From Chloroflexota bacterium (GTDB taxonomy: Bacteria > Chloroflexota > Anaerolineae > Anaerolineales > E44-bin32): a stretch of 6,495 nucleotides of DNA. The position numbers were made by a program, and so were the translations under genes. Position 1 is the stretch's first letter. Every line of letters begins with the position of its first letter. Shown one piece after another: positions 1 to 5,130 of this stretch. The stretch is taken from contig JAPLGR010000598.1 in assembly GCA_026390045.1 (NCBI GenBank), forward strand, positions 1 through 6,495. Direction: 5' to 3'. The notes under the pieces were generated by a model. It was given only the letters and a program-made list of their open reading frames with translations, did no database searches and was not told where the DNA came from.

Positions 1-1
1 A

Positions 2-61
2 TACCCCCATGGGGCAACGACCCCCTATCGGAACATTGACAAGCCACGTTACACGGTATAG
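2..61 (+). CDS. possible 3' end of an upstream gene (partial)
   Basis: One frame is open from the window edge to TAG at 59-61 and reads as YPHGATTPYRNIDKPRYTV, a plausible hydrophilic protein tail. A second frame stops at TGA 37-39 (ending PWGNDPLSEH), so the choice is not secure. If the longer reading is right, the promoter-like hexamers at 36-62 lie inside the end of this gene, and the hairpin at 71-111 begins ten bases after its stop and could help end its transcript. Nothing about function can be said from 19 residues. Confidence 0.25.
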   Translation, partial: YPHGATTPYRNIDKPRYTV

Positions 62-62
62 T
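36..62 (+). promoter_or_regulatory. sigma-70-type promoter candidate
   Basis: A perfect -35 hexamer TTGACA (36-41) is followed after 15 bp by TATAGT (57-62), one mismatch from the TATAAT consensus. The 15-bp spacer is shorter than the optimal 17 and lowers confidence. Transcription would start near 67-71, so the RNA would begin almost exactly with the hairpin at 71-111 and have a leader of roughly 80 nt before the ATG at 152. It is the only convincing promoter pair seen in the window and would serve the whole downstream array. Confidence 0.45.
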
Positions 63-70
63 GTGCAACT

Positions 71-111
71 AGGACCGGGACCCAGGAGCATTCTGGGTAA
101 CACCCGGTCCT
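71..111 (+). promoter_or_regulatory. leader hairpin A (attenuator or terminator-like)
   Basis: AGGACCGGG (71-79) pairs perfectly with CCCGGTCCT (103-111). Inside it ACCCAG (80-85) pairs with CTGGGT (93-98), leaving a 7-nt loop and a 4-nt bulge (99-102). This makes a 15-bp, very GC-rich stem. TTTT occurs at 116-119, a few bases after the stem, so it is only a weak match to an intrinsic terminator. It could instead be a 5' mRNA stabiliser, a terminator for an upstream gene, or an attenuator. It is mutually exclusive with the pairing 75-84/119-128. Confidence 0.7.
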
Positions 112-128
112 ATGCTTTTGGGTCCCGG
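75..128 (+). promoter_or_regulatory. alternative leader hairpin B
   Basis: CCGGGACCCA (75-84) is perfectly complementary to TGGGTCCCGG (119-128), a 10-bp GC-rich stem. It shares bases 75-84 with hairpin A, so in full form only one of the two can exist at a time. It also takes up the U run (116-119) next to hairpin A. The layout resembles a terminator/antiterminator pair. The stem ends ten bases before the ribosome binding site (139-144), so it leaves that site free. The complementarity is seen directly; the regulatory role is inference. Confidence 0.5.
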
Positions 129-151
129 AATTGATTTCAGGAGGCTAACGA

Positions 152-595
152 ATGGCAATCACAGTCAAGTCCGGAGACTCCGCAGCCAAAAAGTACGCTG
201 ATAATGCCGGCCGGTCGGCAGAGGCGTACAAGAACGGCGCCGTTGCGGCCGCAAGTCAGTGGGCCAGCAACACCCAGGCCGCCGCACCCAACTTCAAGCA
301 GGCCATCCAGGCCGCGGGCATCGATCAGCGATTTGCCCGAGGCGTGGCCAAGGCCGGCGCCGGCAAGTATGCCGAGAAGATCAATGCCGTGGGCGGCGAC
401 CGGTACGCTCCAGGAGTGGCAGCGGGTGCTGCTGACTTCCGGGCCGGCGTCGAACCCTACCTGCAGACCATGGCCGGTCTGACCCTGGCGCCCCGCAAGC
501 CGCGCGGCGATCCAGGCAACCTCAAGAGGGTCGAACAGATCACCAGCGCCAACCATATGAAGCGGCTGGCCCTGCTCGGCAGCTCCGGGACCTAG
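152..595 (+). CDS. Ala-rich small virion/assembly protein, unknown
   Basis: This 147-aa protein starts at an ATG with AGGAGG (139-144) seven bases upstream. It is rich in Ala and Gly and mostly helical in appearance: residues 9-60 are Ala/Lys/Gln-rich, followed by a Gly-rich segment with the motif RYAPGV and then a Pro/Arg patch (APRKPRGDP, about 113-121). There is no signal peptide, membrane segment or Cys. It is the first gene after the promoter and lies directly before the major capsid gene (25-bp gap). That position suits a scaffold, assembly or abundant minor virion protein. The pattern reminds me of short proteins found next to capsid genes in metagenomic viruses, but I cannot name a family. 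The coding call is firm; the function is unknown. Confidence 0.88.
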   Translation: MAITVKSGDSAAKKYADNAGRSAEAYKNGAVAAASQWASNTQAAAPNFKQAIQAAGIDQRFARGVAKAGAGKYAEKINAVGGDRYAPGVAAGAADFRAGVEPYLQTMAGLTLAPRKPRGDPGNLKRVEQITSANHMKRLALLGSSGT

Positions 596-620
596 TGCTA
601 GCGGAAGGGAGAATGGGTAG

Positions 621-1706
621 ATGAATTACAGAACAGACCTTCTTTTGGCCGCTACCGCGATGCCCGCGGCTTCGGGGACGAAGACCATGGACATCTTGAT
701 CAAGAAGCCCATCTCGCGGATCGAGATGACCTATACCACGACAAAGGTATTGGCCACCAACGCCTACGGCGTCCCGGCCTGTATACCCAAGATTGAGCTG
801 GTAGACGGCTCGAAACCCCTGCACAGCCTATGCGGGTACACCAACCAGGCTCTGGCGTACTACTCACGTGGCAACATAGCCATGGAGCAGGGCATTCACA
901 TCAGGACGCAAGAGGAATGCGCCACTTACGCCATTGACTTCGGGCGATTCCTCCATGATCCGCTCTTGGCCTTCGACCCGTCGAAGTTCCCCAATCCTCA
1001 GCTCAAGATCAGTTGGAACCGGGCGGCGTGCGATGCCAGTGTGGCCACAGACTCGCTGGAAATCTGGGCGGAGGTATTCGACGAGAAGATGCCCAGTCCC
1101 ATCGGTTTCCTGTCGGCACGCGAGATTTGGTCAGGGAACTTCTTGGCCGAGAACTCCGTCAATGAAATACTATTGCCGGAAGACGAAGTCATCCGTCAGC
1201 TCCTGGTCCGGGCGAATTACGCCGGATACGAGCCAGCCTACCAAGTGGACATCGCCAAGCTAGATGAGGCCAGCGGCGGGGCGGTGATCTTCGACTACCA
1301 GAACCTGGACAAGTACCTGCAGCGGATGAAATCCCGCTGGCAGGTGATAAAGTGCCCGTTCACGGGCGGCTTTGATGGGGGAGCGGAAACCTTCTATATC
1401 CCGCAGACGGAATACGACGCTTGGATCAACGGGGTAGCTGAAGGTGCAGATGGCGCGACCCACGTTGGTGGGGCGTCCTGTCGGGGAGGCAAAGCGGTTA
1501 TGCACAGCACCGCGGGAGCCAACTTGGTTGGTGAGTCCGGAGGCTATCTGCCATGGCACACCTTCCAGTTCCCGTTCGGTAACCAGCAGGACCCTGGCGA
1601 CTGGTACGATCCGACCGCCAAGAGGCCGCGCTTGAGACTTACCTCGAACACGGCAGGGGTCAGCGGCGACGGCAATGTCGTCATTGAGACCATCCATCGG
1701 TACTAA
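621..1706 (+). CDS. putative double jelly-roll major capsid protein
   Basis: This 361-aa protein starts at ATG 621 behind AAGGGAGA (605-612). It is rich in beta strands. Residues about 20-155 look like a first jelly-roll, with KIELVDGSKPLHSL (57-70), FGRFLHDPLLAFDP (107-120) and FPNPQLKI (123-130), ending in LEIWAEVFDE (146-155). Residues about 157-361 look like a second one, opening with SPIGFLSAREIW (159-170) and RQLLVRANYAG (192-202) and closing with VVIETIHRY (353-361). The length and the two-domain layout fit double jelly-roll capsid proteins of tailless viruses (PRD1, STIV and PM2 proteins are about 270-395 aa). These phrases match patterns I remember from uncultivated viruses of this kind; no search was possible. 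Six cysteines are present. Trimers of this protein would form the icosahedral shell. A long palindrome follows the gene. Alternative: another all-beta virion protein. Confidence 0.7.
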   Translation: MNYRTDLLLAATAMPAASGTKTMDILIKKPISRIEMTYTTTKVLATNAYGVPACIPKIELVDGSKPLHSLCGYTNQALAYYSRGNIAMEQGIHIRTQEECATYAIDFGRFLHDPLLAFDPSKFPNPQLKISWNRAACDASVATDSLEIWAEVFDEKMPSPIGFLSAREIWSGNFLAENSVNEILLPEDEVIRQLLVRANYAGYEPAYQVDIAKLDEASGGAVIFDYQNLDKYLQRMKSRWQVIKCPFTGGFDGGAETFYIPQTEYDAWINGVAEGADGATHVGGASCRGGKAVMHSTAGANLVGESGGYLPWHTFQFPFGNQQDPGDWYDPTAKRPRLRLTSNTAGVSGDGNVVIETIHRY

Positions 1707-1735
1707 GCGGCTTCAATCTAGGCAAAACGTCAAAC

Positions 1736-1761
1736 ATGGGGGCCGGGATCCCGGCCCCCAT
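1736..1761. repeat. perfect 26-bp palindrome after the capsid gene
   Basis: The arm ATGGGGGCCGGGA (1736-1748) is followed directly by its exact reverse complement (1749-1761), with GGATCC at the centre. As RNA it would fold into an 11-bp GC-rich stem with a 4-nt GATC loop. No T run follows on either side, so it is not a standard intrinsic terminator. It lies 29 bases after the capsid stop and 3 bases before the AGGAGG of the next gene. It could protect the capsid mRNA 3' end, serve as an RNA processing site that sets capsid level above downstream genes, or bind a dimeric protein. Confidence 0.85.
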
Positions 1762-1777
1762 CATAGGAGGATAGGCC

Positions 1778-2146
1778 ATGGGTAAAAGGATGGCCCTACG
1801 CGATCGGCAGGAGAATCTATTCACCTCCGCCGCCCTGGTGACCCTCAAAACCAAAACCGTCGCGCGCGGCCAGGTCCATTGCGTGCAGCACTGTTCCTGG
1901 GAGATCAACAAGGCCACGGGCGGCGGCAACTACCGGGCCAGGCTCTACATTGCCGGCCACGGCTATAACCACCAACTGTGCGAGCAGGGCACCCCGCAGG
2001 CCAACATCTCGTACACCTACGACGACGAGATCTGGCTGATTGAGGGGGAGCAGCTCGCCCTGGAGCTGGACCAGTGCGCTGCGTCGACCACCGCCAAGAT
2101 GCACTGTACCGGATTCTGGCAGCATGAGCTGGAGGGGGTGAATTAA
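1778..2146 (+). CDS. small beta-sandwich virion protein
   Basis: This 122-aa protein has AGGAGG (1765-1770) seven bases before its ATG. After a charged N-terminus (GKRMALRDRQENLF) the chain alternates polar and hydrophobic residues as in beta strands: VHCVQHCSWEI, RARLYIAGHGY, ISYTYDDEIWLIEGEQLALELDQ, AKMHCTGFWQHEL. The acidic/aliphatic run near residues 80-98 and the ending ASTTAKMHCTGFW give it the look of a compact single beta-sandwich. It contains five cysteines, unusual for its size, which could form disulfides or bind metal. The stop TAA is directly followed by the ATG of the next gene, implying translational coupling. Its place after the capsid gene suits a penton or minor capsid (cement) protein; this is inference. 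Confidence 0.85.
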   Translation: MGKRMALRDRQENLFTSAALVTLKTKTVARGQVHCVQHCSWEINKATGGGNYRARLYIAGHGYNHQLCEQGTPQANISYTYDDEIWLIEGEQLALELDQCAASTTAKMHCTGFWQHELEGVN

Positions 2147-2551
2147 ATGACCAAGATGGGATCGGTAGAATCCGCGATCCGCTCCGGGGCGATCGCCACC
2201 CTGATTGACGCCATAACCCTGGACGATGACCCGACCTCGTACAACTCCGACGCCCTGGACTGCTCCGGGTTCCGGAACTTCCTCCTGTACGTGGCCATAG
2301 ACTCCACCAGCACGCCCACCACGCTGCAGCTCCTGGTCCAGTTCTCCGACGACGGCGGGACCATCTGGTGGACCTACAAGCAAGGGCCGTTTGCCGCCCT
2401 CTTCTGGGAGGACGCGGACACCGCCACCGAGATCAACGAGTGCTTCGAAGGCAAGTGCGGTGGACGGCTCATGCGGATCCGGGCCGTGGGCGTGGGCACC
2501 ACCAGCTCCGCCAAGTTCAAGGTCACTGCCAAGGTGGAGCTCTTCAACTAG
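2147..2551 (+). CDS. small beta-sandwich virion protein, possible penton
   Basis: This 134-aa protein has its start ATG touching the preceding TAA, with a GGAGGGGGTGA ribosome site inside the end of the upstream gene. After a short N-terminal arm (1-20) strand-like segments follow: FRNFLLYVAIDS, TTLQLLVQFSDDGGTIWWTYKQ, FAALFWEDAD, GRLMRIRAVGVG, SAKFKVTAKVELF. The SDDGGTIWW stretch resembles the beta-hairpin turns of phage and adhesin beta-sandwich domains. There is no signal peptide or membrane segment. Single jelly-roll proteins of this size form the pentons in double jelly-roll viruses, so a penton or minor capsid role is reasonable but not shown. It is followed after seven bases by the propeller gene. 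Confidence 0.85.
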   Translation: MTKMGSVESAIRSGAIATLIDAITLDDDPTSYNSDALDCSGFRNFLLYVAIDSTSTPTTLQLLVQFSDDGGTIWWTYKQGPFAALFWEDADTATEINECFEGKCGGRLMRIRAVGVGTTSSAKFKVTAKVELFN

Positions 2552-2558
2552 GGGACCT

Positions 2559-3182
2559 ATGACAGTAGGGACGGTTATCCGCTCGTTCAGCTCTCCTGGC
2601 CTCAATTCCCGAGGGCTGGCGTGGGACGGGCGCACACTGTGGATTGTAGATAGTGTGACCGCCACCATCTATCTTGTGGACCCGGCAACCGGGACCGTGA
2701 TCCGTTCGTTCAGCGCGCCGGCCAGCAGCCCCAACGGTCTGGCGTGGGACGGGCGCACACTGTGGATTTCAGATGGGAGTGCATGCTTCATCTATCTTGT
2801 GGACCCGGCAACCGGGACCGTGATCCGTTCGTTCAGCGCGCCGGCCACGGCCTCCCGGGGTCTGGCGTGGGACGGGCGCACTATGTGGGTTAGCGACTCG
2901 GGGACTCATCTCATCTATCAGGTGGACCCGGCAACCGGGACCGTGATCCGTTCGTTCAGCGCGCCGGCCATTGGAGATCCCAGGATAACCTGGACGGAGC
3001 GATCGTTGTATATCGGCGATGAGAACACCGATCTCATCTATCAGGTGGACCCGGCAACCGGGACCGTGATCCGTTCGTTCAGCGCGCCGTCCGCCTCAAC
3101 CCGGGGCATCGTGTGGGGCGGGCGCACTATGTGGGTTAGCGACTCGGGGACCGACCTTATCTATCAGATCTCCGTGAACTAA
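2559..3182 (+). CDS. five-bladed beta-propeller, likely receptor-binding spike
   Basis: This 207-aa protein uses ATG 2559, just after the upstream stop and with a weak AGGGG site (2550-2554). The longer in-frame reading from 2391 overlaps the previous gene and is not repeat-like. Residues 4-207 are five in-phase units of 41 aa (the last 40), pattern GTVIRSFSAP-x5-GLAWDGRTLWVSD-x5-IYQVDPATG. The chain starts with the outer strand (TVIRSFSSP) and ends after IYQISVN, so the N-terminal strand would complete the last blade, the 'velcro' closure of beta-propellers. The blades resemble NHL/YncE-type repeats. There is no enzymatic motif or signal peptide. PRD1 spike protein P2 has a propeller-like head that binds the host, so a receptor-binding role fits the context. 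Variable residues lie in the loops before GLAW and after WVSD. Confidence 0.85.
   Translation: MTVGTVIRSFSSPGLNSRGLAWDGRTLWIVDSVTATIYLVDPATGTVIRSFSAPASSPNGLAWDGRTLWISDGSACFIYLVDPATGTVIRSFSAPATASRGLAWDGRTMWVSDSGTHLIYQVDPATGTVIRSFSAPAIGDPRITWTERSLYIGDENTDLIYQVDPATGTVIRSFSAPSASTRGIVWGGRTMWVSDSGTDLIYQISVN
2568..3179 (+). repeat. five in-frame 123-bp tandem repeats (propeller blades)
   Basis: Unit starts are at 2568, 2691, 2814, 2937 and 3060, each exactly 123 bp apart. A 45-bp block is identical, including third codon positions, in four copies: 2676-2720, 2799-2843, 2922-2966 and 3045-3089. Units 3 and 5 also share a block beginning GGGCGCACTATGTGGGTTAG, while units 1 and 2 share a different version (GGGCGCACACTGTGGATT). 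The first unit has diverged in its opening strand and unit 4 in its middle. Identity at silent sites points to recent duplication or continuing homogenisation by recombination. Confidence 0.95.
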
Positions 3183-3200
3183 GGTAATGGAGGTGATAAC

Positions 3201-3416
3201 ATGGCGTTCAAGGTAAACCAGGCAACCTGGCTCAAGGCAGAAGGGGACCGCTTGGAGGCCCTGATCAAAATGCCCAAGTTCTGGGGCGTGAAGTGGACCC
3301 ATCCCAAGCTGCGGAAGGCCCTGGCCGATATCGGCCTGGTATATTCCGTGGACGAGATCAACCTGCTCAATGACGAGATGCACACCAGGGGCATCGTTGA
3401 GGATGTTCCGGACTAG
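3201..3416 (+). CDS. 71-aa helical protein, possible winged-helix-like
   Basis: The ribosome site GGAGGTGAT (3189-3197) is one of the strongest in the window and sits seven bases from the ATG. The protein is Lys- and Trp-containing and mainly helical: TWLKAEGDRLEALIKMPKFW, then HPKLRKALADIGL, then VDEINLLNDEMHTRGIVEDV. The last two helices followed by RGIVEDV look like the end of a small winged-helix fold, but no clear DNA-recognition motif is visible. It sits between the propeller gene and another beta-sandwich gene. It could be a DNA-binding virion or regulatory protein, or a small capsid-associated protein. I do not recognise a named family. Confidence 0.82.
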   Translation: MAFKVNQATWLKAEGDRLEALIKMPKFWGVKWTHPKLRKALADIGLVYSVDEINLLNDEMHTRGIVEDVPD

Positions 3417-3427
3417 GAGCGGGGGGA

Positions 3428-3832
3428 ATGCTCTATGTCCTGTCCTTATGCATACCCGCCAACACCGCGGAGATCGAGCCGTATGAGGAGGACCTGAAGC
3501 TCACTGACGGCGTGATCACCCGGGTGGAGGTGGAGTTCCCGGCCGGCTGCGCCGGCCTGGCTCACAGCTACGCCCGCCGGGCGATCCACCAGGTCTTTCC
3601 CACCAACCCGGACGGGAATCTATGCTCCGACAACCACGTCATCGTCTGGAATGACTACGAGGACCTGGCCGCGGATCCTCGGATACTCACCATCGGCGGC
3701 TGGAATCTCGACGACACCTATGCGCACACCATCACCTGGCGGGTGGAGCTCACCCCCCGGGAGATCGCCGAGCGCCTCAAGACTCAGCAGGGCATGTTGG
3801 CCGGCATTGGCCGGCTGCTGGGCATTAGATAG
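3428..3832 (+). CDS. small beta-sandwich virion protein (adapter or minor capsid)
   Basis: This 134-aa protein has AGGAG (3415-3419), overlapping the previous stop, eight bases before the ATG. Strand-like segments are LYVLSLCIPAN (2-12), VITRVEVEFPAGCAGLAHSY (29-48), AIHQVFPTNPDG (52-63), HVIVWNDYEDL, ILTIGGWNLDD and HTITWRVELTPREIAERL. It ends in an amphipathic, Leu/Gly-rich helix (TQQGMLAGIGRLLGIR). A beta-sandwich followed by a hydrophobic C-terminal helix suits a protein sitting between shell and spike, or between shell and membrane. The pattern (IPANT... VITRV.V.FP.GC.GLAH) is familiar to me as a conserved unnamed protein of uncultivated viruses. The next gene starts 13 bases after its stop. 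Confidence 0.85.
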   Translation: MLYVLSLCIPANTAEIEPYEEDLKLTDGVITRVEVEFPAGCAGLAHSYARRAIHQVFPTNPDGNLCSDNHVIVWNDYEDLAADPRILTIGGWNLDDTYAHTITWRVELTPREIAERLKTQQGMLAGIGRLLGIR

Positions 3833-3845
3833 GAGATATCGAGAG

Positions 3846-4796
3846 ATGGCCTCGGGCAGACCGGATTACACCAGCCAGAGCCTGATGAAGGGCGCCGACT
3901 CCGGGACTCACCGGACCGTAGCTGTGGACAGCGCCGGGAACATCCTGACCCTTATCAAGGGCCAGTTCGGCGGGGCTCCGGTCACTATCGCCGTGGACGC
4001 CGGCGGGAACATCCTGGGGATCCTGCAGGGCGACTATGCCGGCAGCCTCAAGACGCTGGCCGTCGACGCCCAGGGCCGGATGCTGGCGGTGCTAACGGAT
4101 CCGGAAGACGTATTCGGCAACCCGCATTACATGGGCTCTGCAGAGCTGGCCGCCCGGCTGGGATCTCCGGACTGCCTGGAGCGTAAGGGCCAGGTGTTGT
4201 TCATGGATGGTGGTGGCGTCAACGTGGGTCAGTACCTCCTGACCACGAGTGGGGCGTCCAGCGCCATGGTGGTAGATACCACCTTTGGGATACTGGGTCC
4301 TAAAAGTTACAAACTGACTGCTGGCCCGGCGAATGGCGACTATATCAAGATAGAGAAGAGGATGCCGCGGATCAGCGCCGCCGGTTTGGGCCTAGAGGCG
4401 TGCATGTGCGTGAATCAGAACGCTAAATATGTCACCCTCCTCATCTTAACCAGCTCCCGGGCCACCCTCTACACTGGCGCCATCCAGCTTGATCTCGCCG
4501 CGGCGAAGATATACTACTACGATTCCAGTCTGGGCTGGACCCAACTGGCTGCCTTCCCTTGCCCGCTTCAGCTCACGGACGCCCATCTGTTCAAGCTGAC
4601 TATTAACTCCACCCTCGGGAAGTACATGCAGTTCCGGTGGGACCTCAATACGTATGATATGTCGGCCATCTTCCTGGAGTCCCACCCGGTCCTGGGGACT
4701 CAACAGATTTCGGGCAGTGTCCAGTACGACTGCGAAGATCACGGGGATGTGAGCGCCTACCTGGGGCCGTTGATTATCACGGTGAACGAGACGTGA
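3846..4796 (+). CDS. putative vertex spike: 23-aa beta repeats plus ConA-like lectin domain
   Basis: This 316-aa protein uses ATG 3846, with AGGAG (3831-3835) ten bases upstream; the in-frame extension to 3651 overlaps the previous gene and is rejected. Residues 1-20 are a Gly/Ser-containing tail. Residues 24-84 hold three near-identical units spaced exactly 23 aa (VAVDSAGNILTLIKG, IAVDAGGNILGILQG, LAVDAQGRMLAVL), suggesting a small beta-prism or beta-helix trunk. Residues about 115-316 look like a concanavalin-A/LamG-like sandwich: YKLTAG, YIKIEKRMP, AIQLDLAAAKIYYYDSSLGW, HLFKLTINSTLGKYMQFRWD, and a final strand LGPLIITVNE. Such domains bind glycans or act as passive spike heads. No signal peptide or membrane segment is seen. 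With the propeller it is the best candidate for host attachment. A 136-bp gap follows. Confidence 0.8.
   Translation: MASGRPDYTSQSLMKGADSGTHRTVAVDSAGNILTLIKGQFGGAPVTIAVDAGGNILGILQGDYAGSLKTLAVDAQGRMLAVLTDPEDVFGNPHYMGSAELAARLGSPDCLERKGQVLFMDGGGVNVGQYLLTTSGASSAMVVDTTFGILGPKSYKLTAGPANGDYIKIEKRMPRISAAGLGLEACMCVNQNAKYVTLLILTSSRATLYTGAIQLDLAAAKIYYYDSSLGWTQLAAFPCPLQLTDAHLFKLTINSTLGKYMQFRWDLNTYDMSAIFLESHPVLGTQQISGSVQYDCEDHGDVSAYLGPLIITVNET
3915..4097 (+). repeat. three 23-residue (69-bp) beta repeats in the spike gene
   Basis: The units begin at codons 24, 47 and 70 of the spike protein and share T-(V/I/L)-A-V-D-x-x-G-(N/R)-(I/M)-L. The VD pairs fall at residues 27, 50 and 73, exactly 23 apart. The repeats are clear in protein but only partly conserved in DNA, so they are older than the propeller repeats. 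The third unit lacks the trailing KGQFGGAP-like turn and runs into TDPEDVF. Confidence 0.85.
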
Positions 4797-4932
4797 GGTG
4801 TGTAGACCTAGCCGCAAATGGCTGAAGTCGCCGGCGGGCAACTGGCCGGAGCTGCCCGACGGTGAAGGAATAGCTGAACTTGGGCTGGGGCCCCGAGGCT
4901 CCGGACCCTCTTGGGAAAGGAAATGGAATCGA
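4797..4932. other. 136-bp intergenic gap between spike and membrane modules
   Basis: This is the longest internal non-coding stretch. A GTG-initiated in-frame extension of the next gene (from 4798) and a 15-codon ATG reading at 4819 are both open, but neither has a ribosome site. A weak 6-bp hairpin CGGGCA/TGCCCG (4835-4840/4853-4858) and a GGGGCCCC palindrome (4887-4894) are present. No convincing promoter hexamers or T run are seen. It may mark a boundary between two functional modules. Confidence 0.5.
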
Positions 4933-5127
4933 ATGGACAAGAATAATCTGGTGCTGCAGCTCGCCCTCCTAAGCGTGGGCGCCCTGATCATCGTCTGCCT
5001 GACGGTCCTGATCGCCTGCGGACATGATGGAACGCTGGTGGATGCCTTACTGGGTATTGCGGGTGTCTTCTTCGCCGGGAACGCCTGGCAGATCAAGACG
5101 TCTATCACCAAGCCAAAGGAGGGTTAA
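4933..5127 (+). CDS. 64-aa small membrane protein (holin-like size)
   Basis: The start ATG 4933 was chosen because AAGGAAA (4917-4923) lies upstream and the protein then begins MDKNN directly before a hydrophobic segment. The in-frame GTG 4798 would add 45 residues of unlikely composition. Residues 6-29 form a strong transmembrane helix (LVLQLALLSVGALIIVCLTV...). A second, weaker hydrophobic segment at 36-52 (VDALLGIAGVFFAGNAWQI) may be membrane-associated. The tail is basic (KTSITKPKEG). It could be an internal-membrane virion protein or a small holin; composition alone cannot decide. Its stop lies three bases before the ATG of the next small gene, whose ribosome site overlaps its 3' end. 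Confidence 0.78.
   Translation: MDKNNLVLQLALLSVGALIIVCLTVLIACGHDGTLVDALLGIAGVFFAGNAWQIKTSITKPKEG
5117..5122 (+). promoter_or_regulatory. strong Shine-Dalgarno for the 43-aa gene
   Basis: AGGAGG lies eight bases before ATG 5131 and is the main reason to accept the very short reading frame there as a gene. It sits inside the last codons of the upstream membrane-protein gene. Confidence 0.75.
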
Positions 5128-5130
5128 CCC

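Noticed and set aside
137..1697. Other - strand frames opposite the first two genes (137-556, 540-824, 1260-1697)
   Set aside because: They are antisense to confident genes, have no domain-like pattern, and the whole window is otherwise co-directional.
1736..1761. Standard intrinsic terminator after the capsid gene
   Set aside because: The stem is strong but no T run follows on either strand, and the next ribosome site begins three bases later.
2391..2558. 56-residue N-terminal extension of the propeller protein
   Set aside because: It overlaps the preceding gene in another frame, is a Ser/Pro/Arg-rich shadow, and lacks the 41-aa repeat that starts right after ATG 2559.
1817..2668. Long - strand reading frame of 283 codons
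   Set aside because: It lies opposite three well-supported + strand genes with good ribosome sites, has a Gly/Val/Pro-rich low-information composition, and has no ribosome site of its own. It is a by-product of GC-rich third positions.
2568..3179. CRISPR-like periodic repeats
   Set aside because: The 123-bp period is in frame and codes for protein blades; repeats and 'spacers' are one continuous reading frame.
3651..3845. 65-residue N-terminal extension of the spike protein
   Set aside because: It overlaps the preceding 134-aa gene almost entirely and has shadow composition. ATG 3846 has AGGAG upstream.
4798..4932. GTG-initiated extension of the 64-aa membrane protein, and a 15-codon ATG frame at 4819
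   Set aside because: Neither has a ribosome site, and the extension's composition is unlike the rest of the protein.
4446..5111. Long - strand reading frame of 221 codons
   Set aside because: It crosses the end of the spike gene, the intergenic gap and the membrane-protein gene, is Pro/Ser/Arg-rich and has no recognisable motif.
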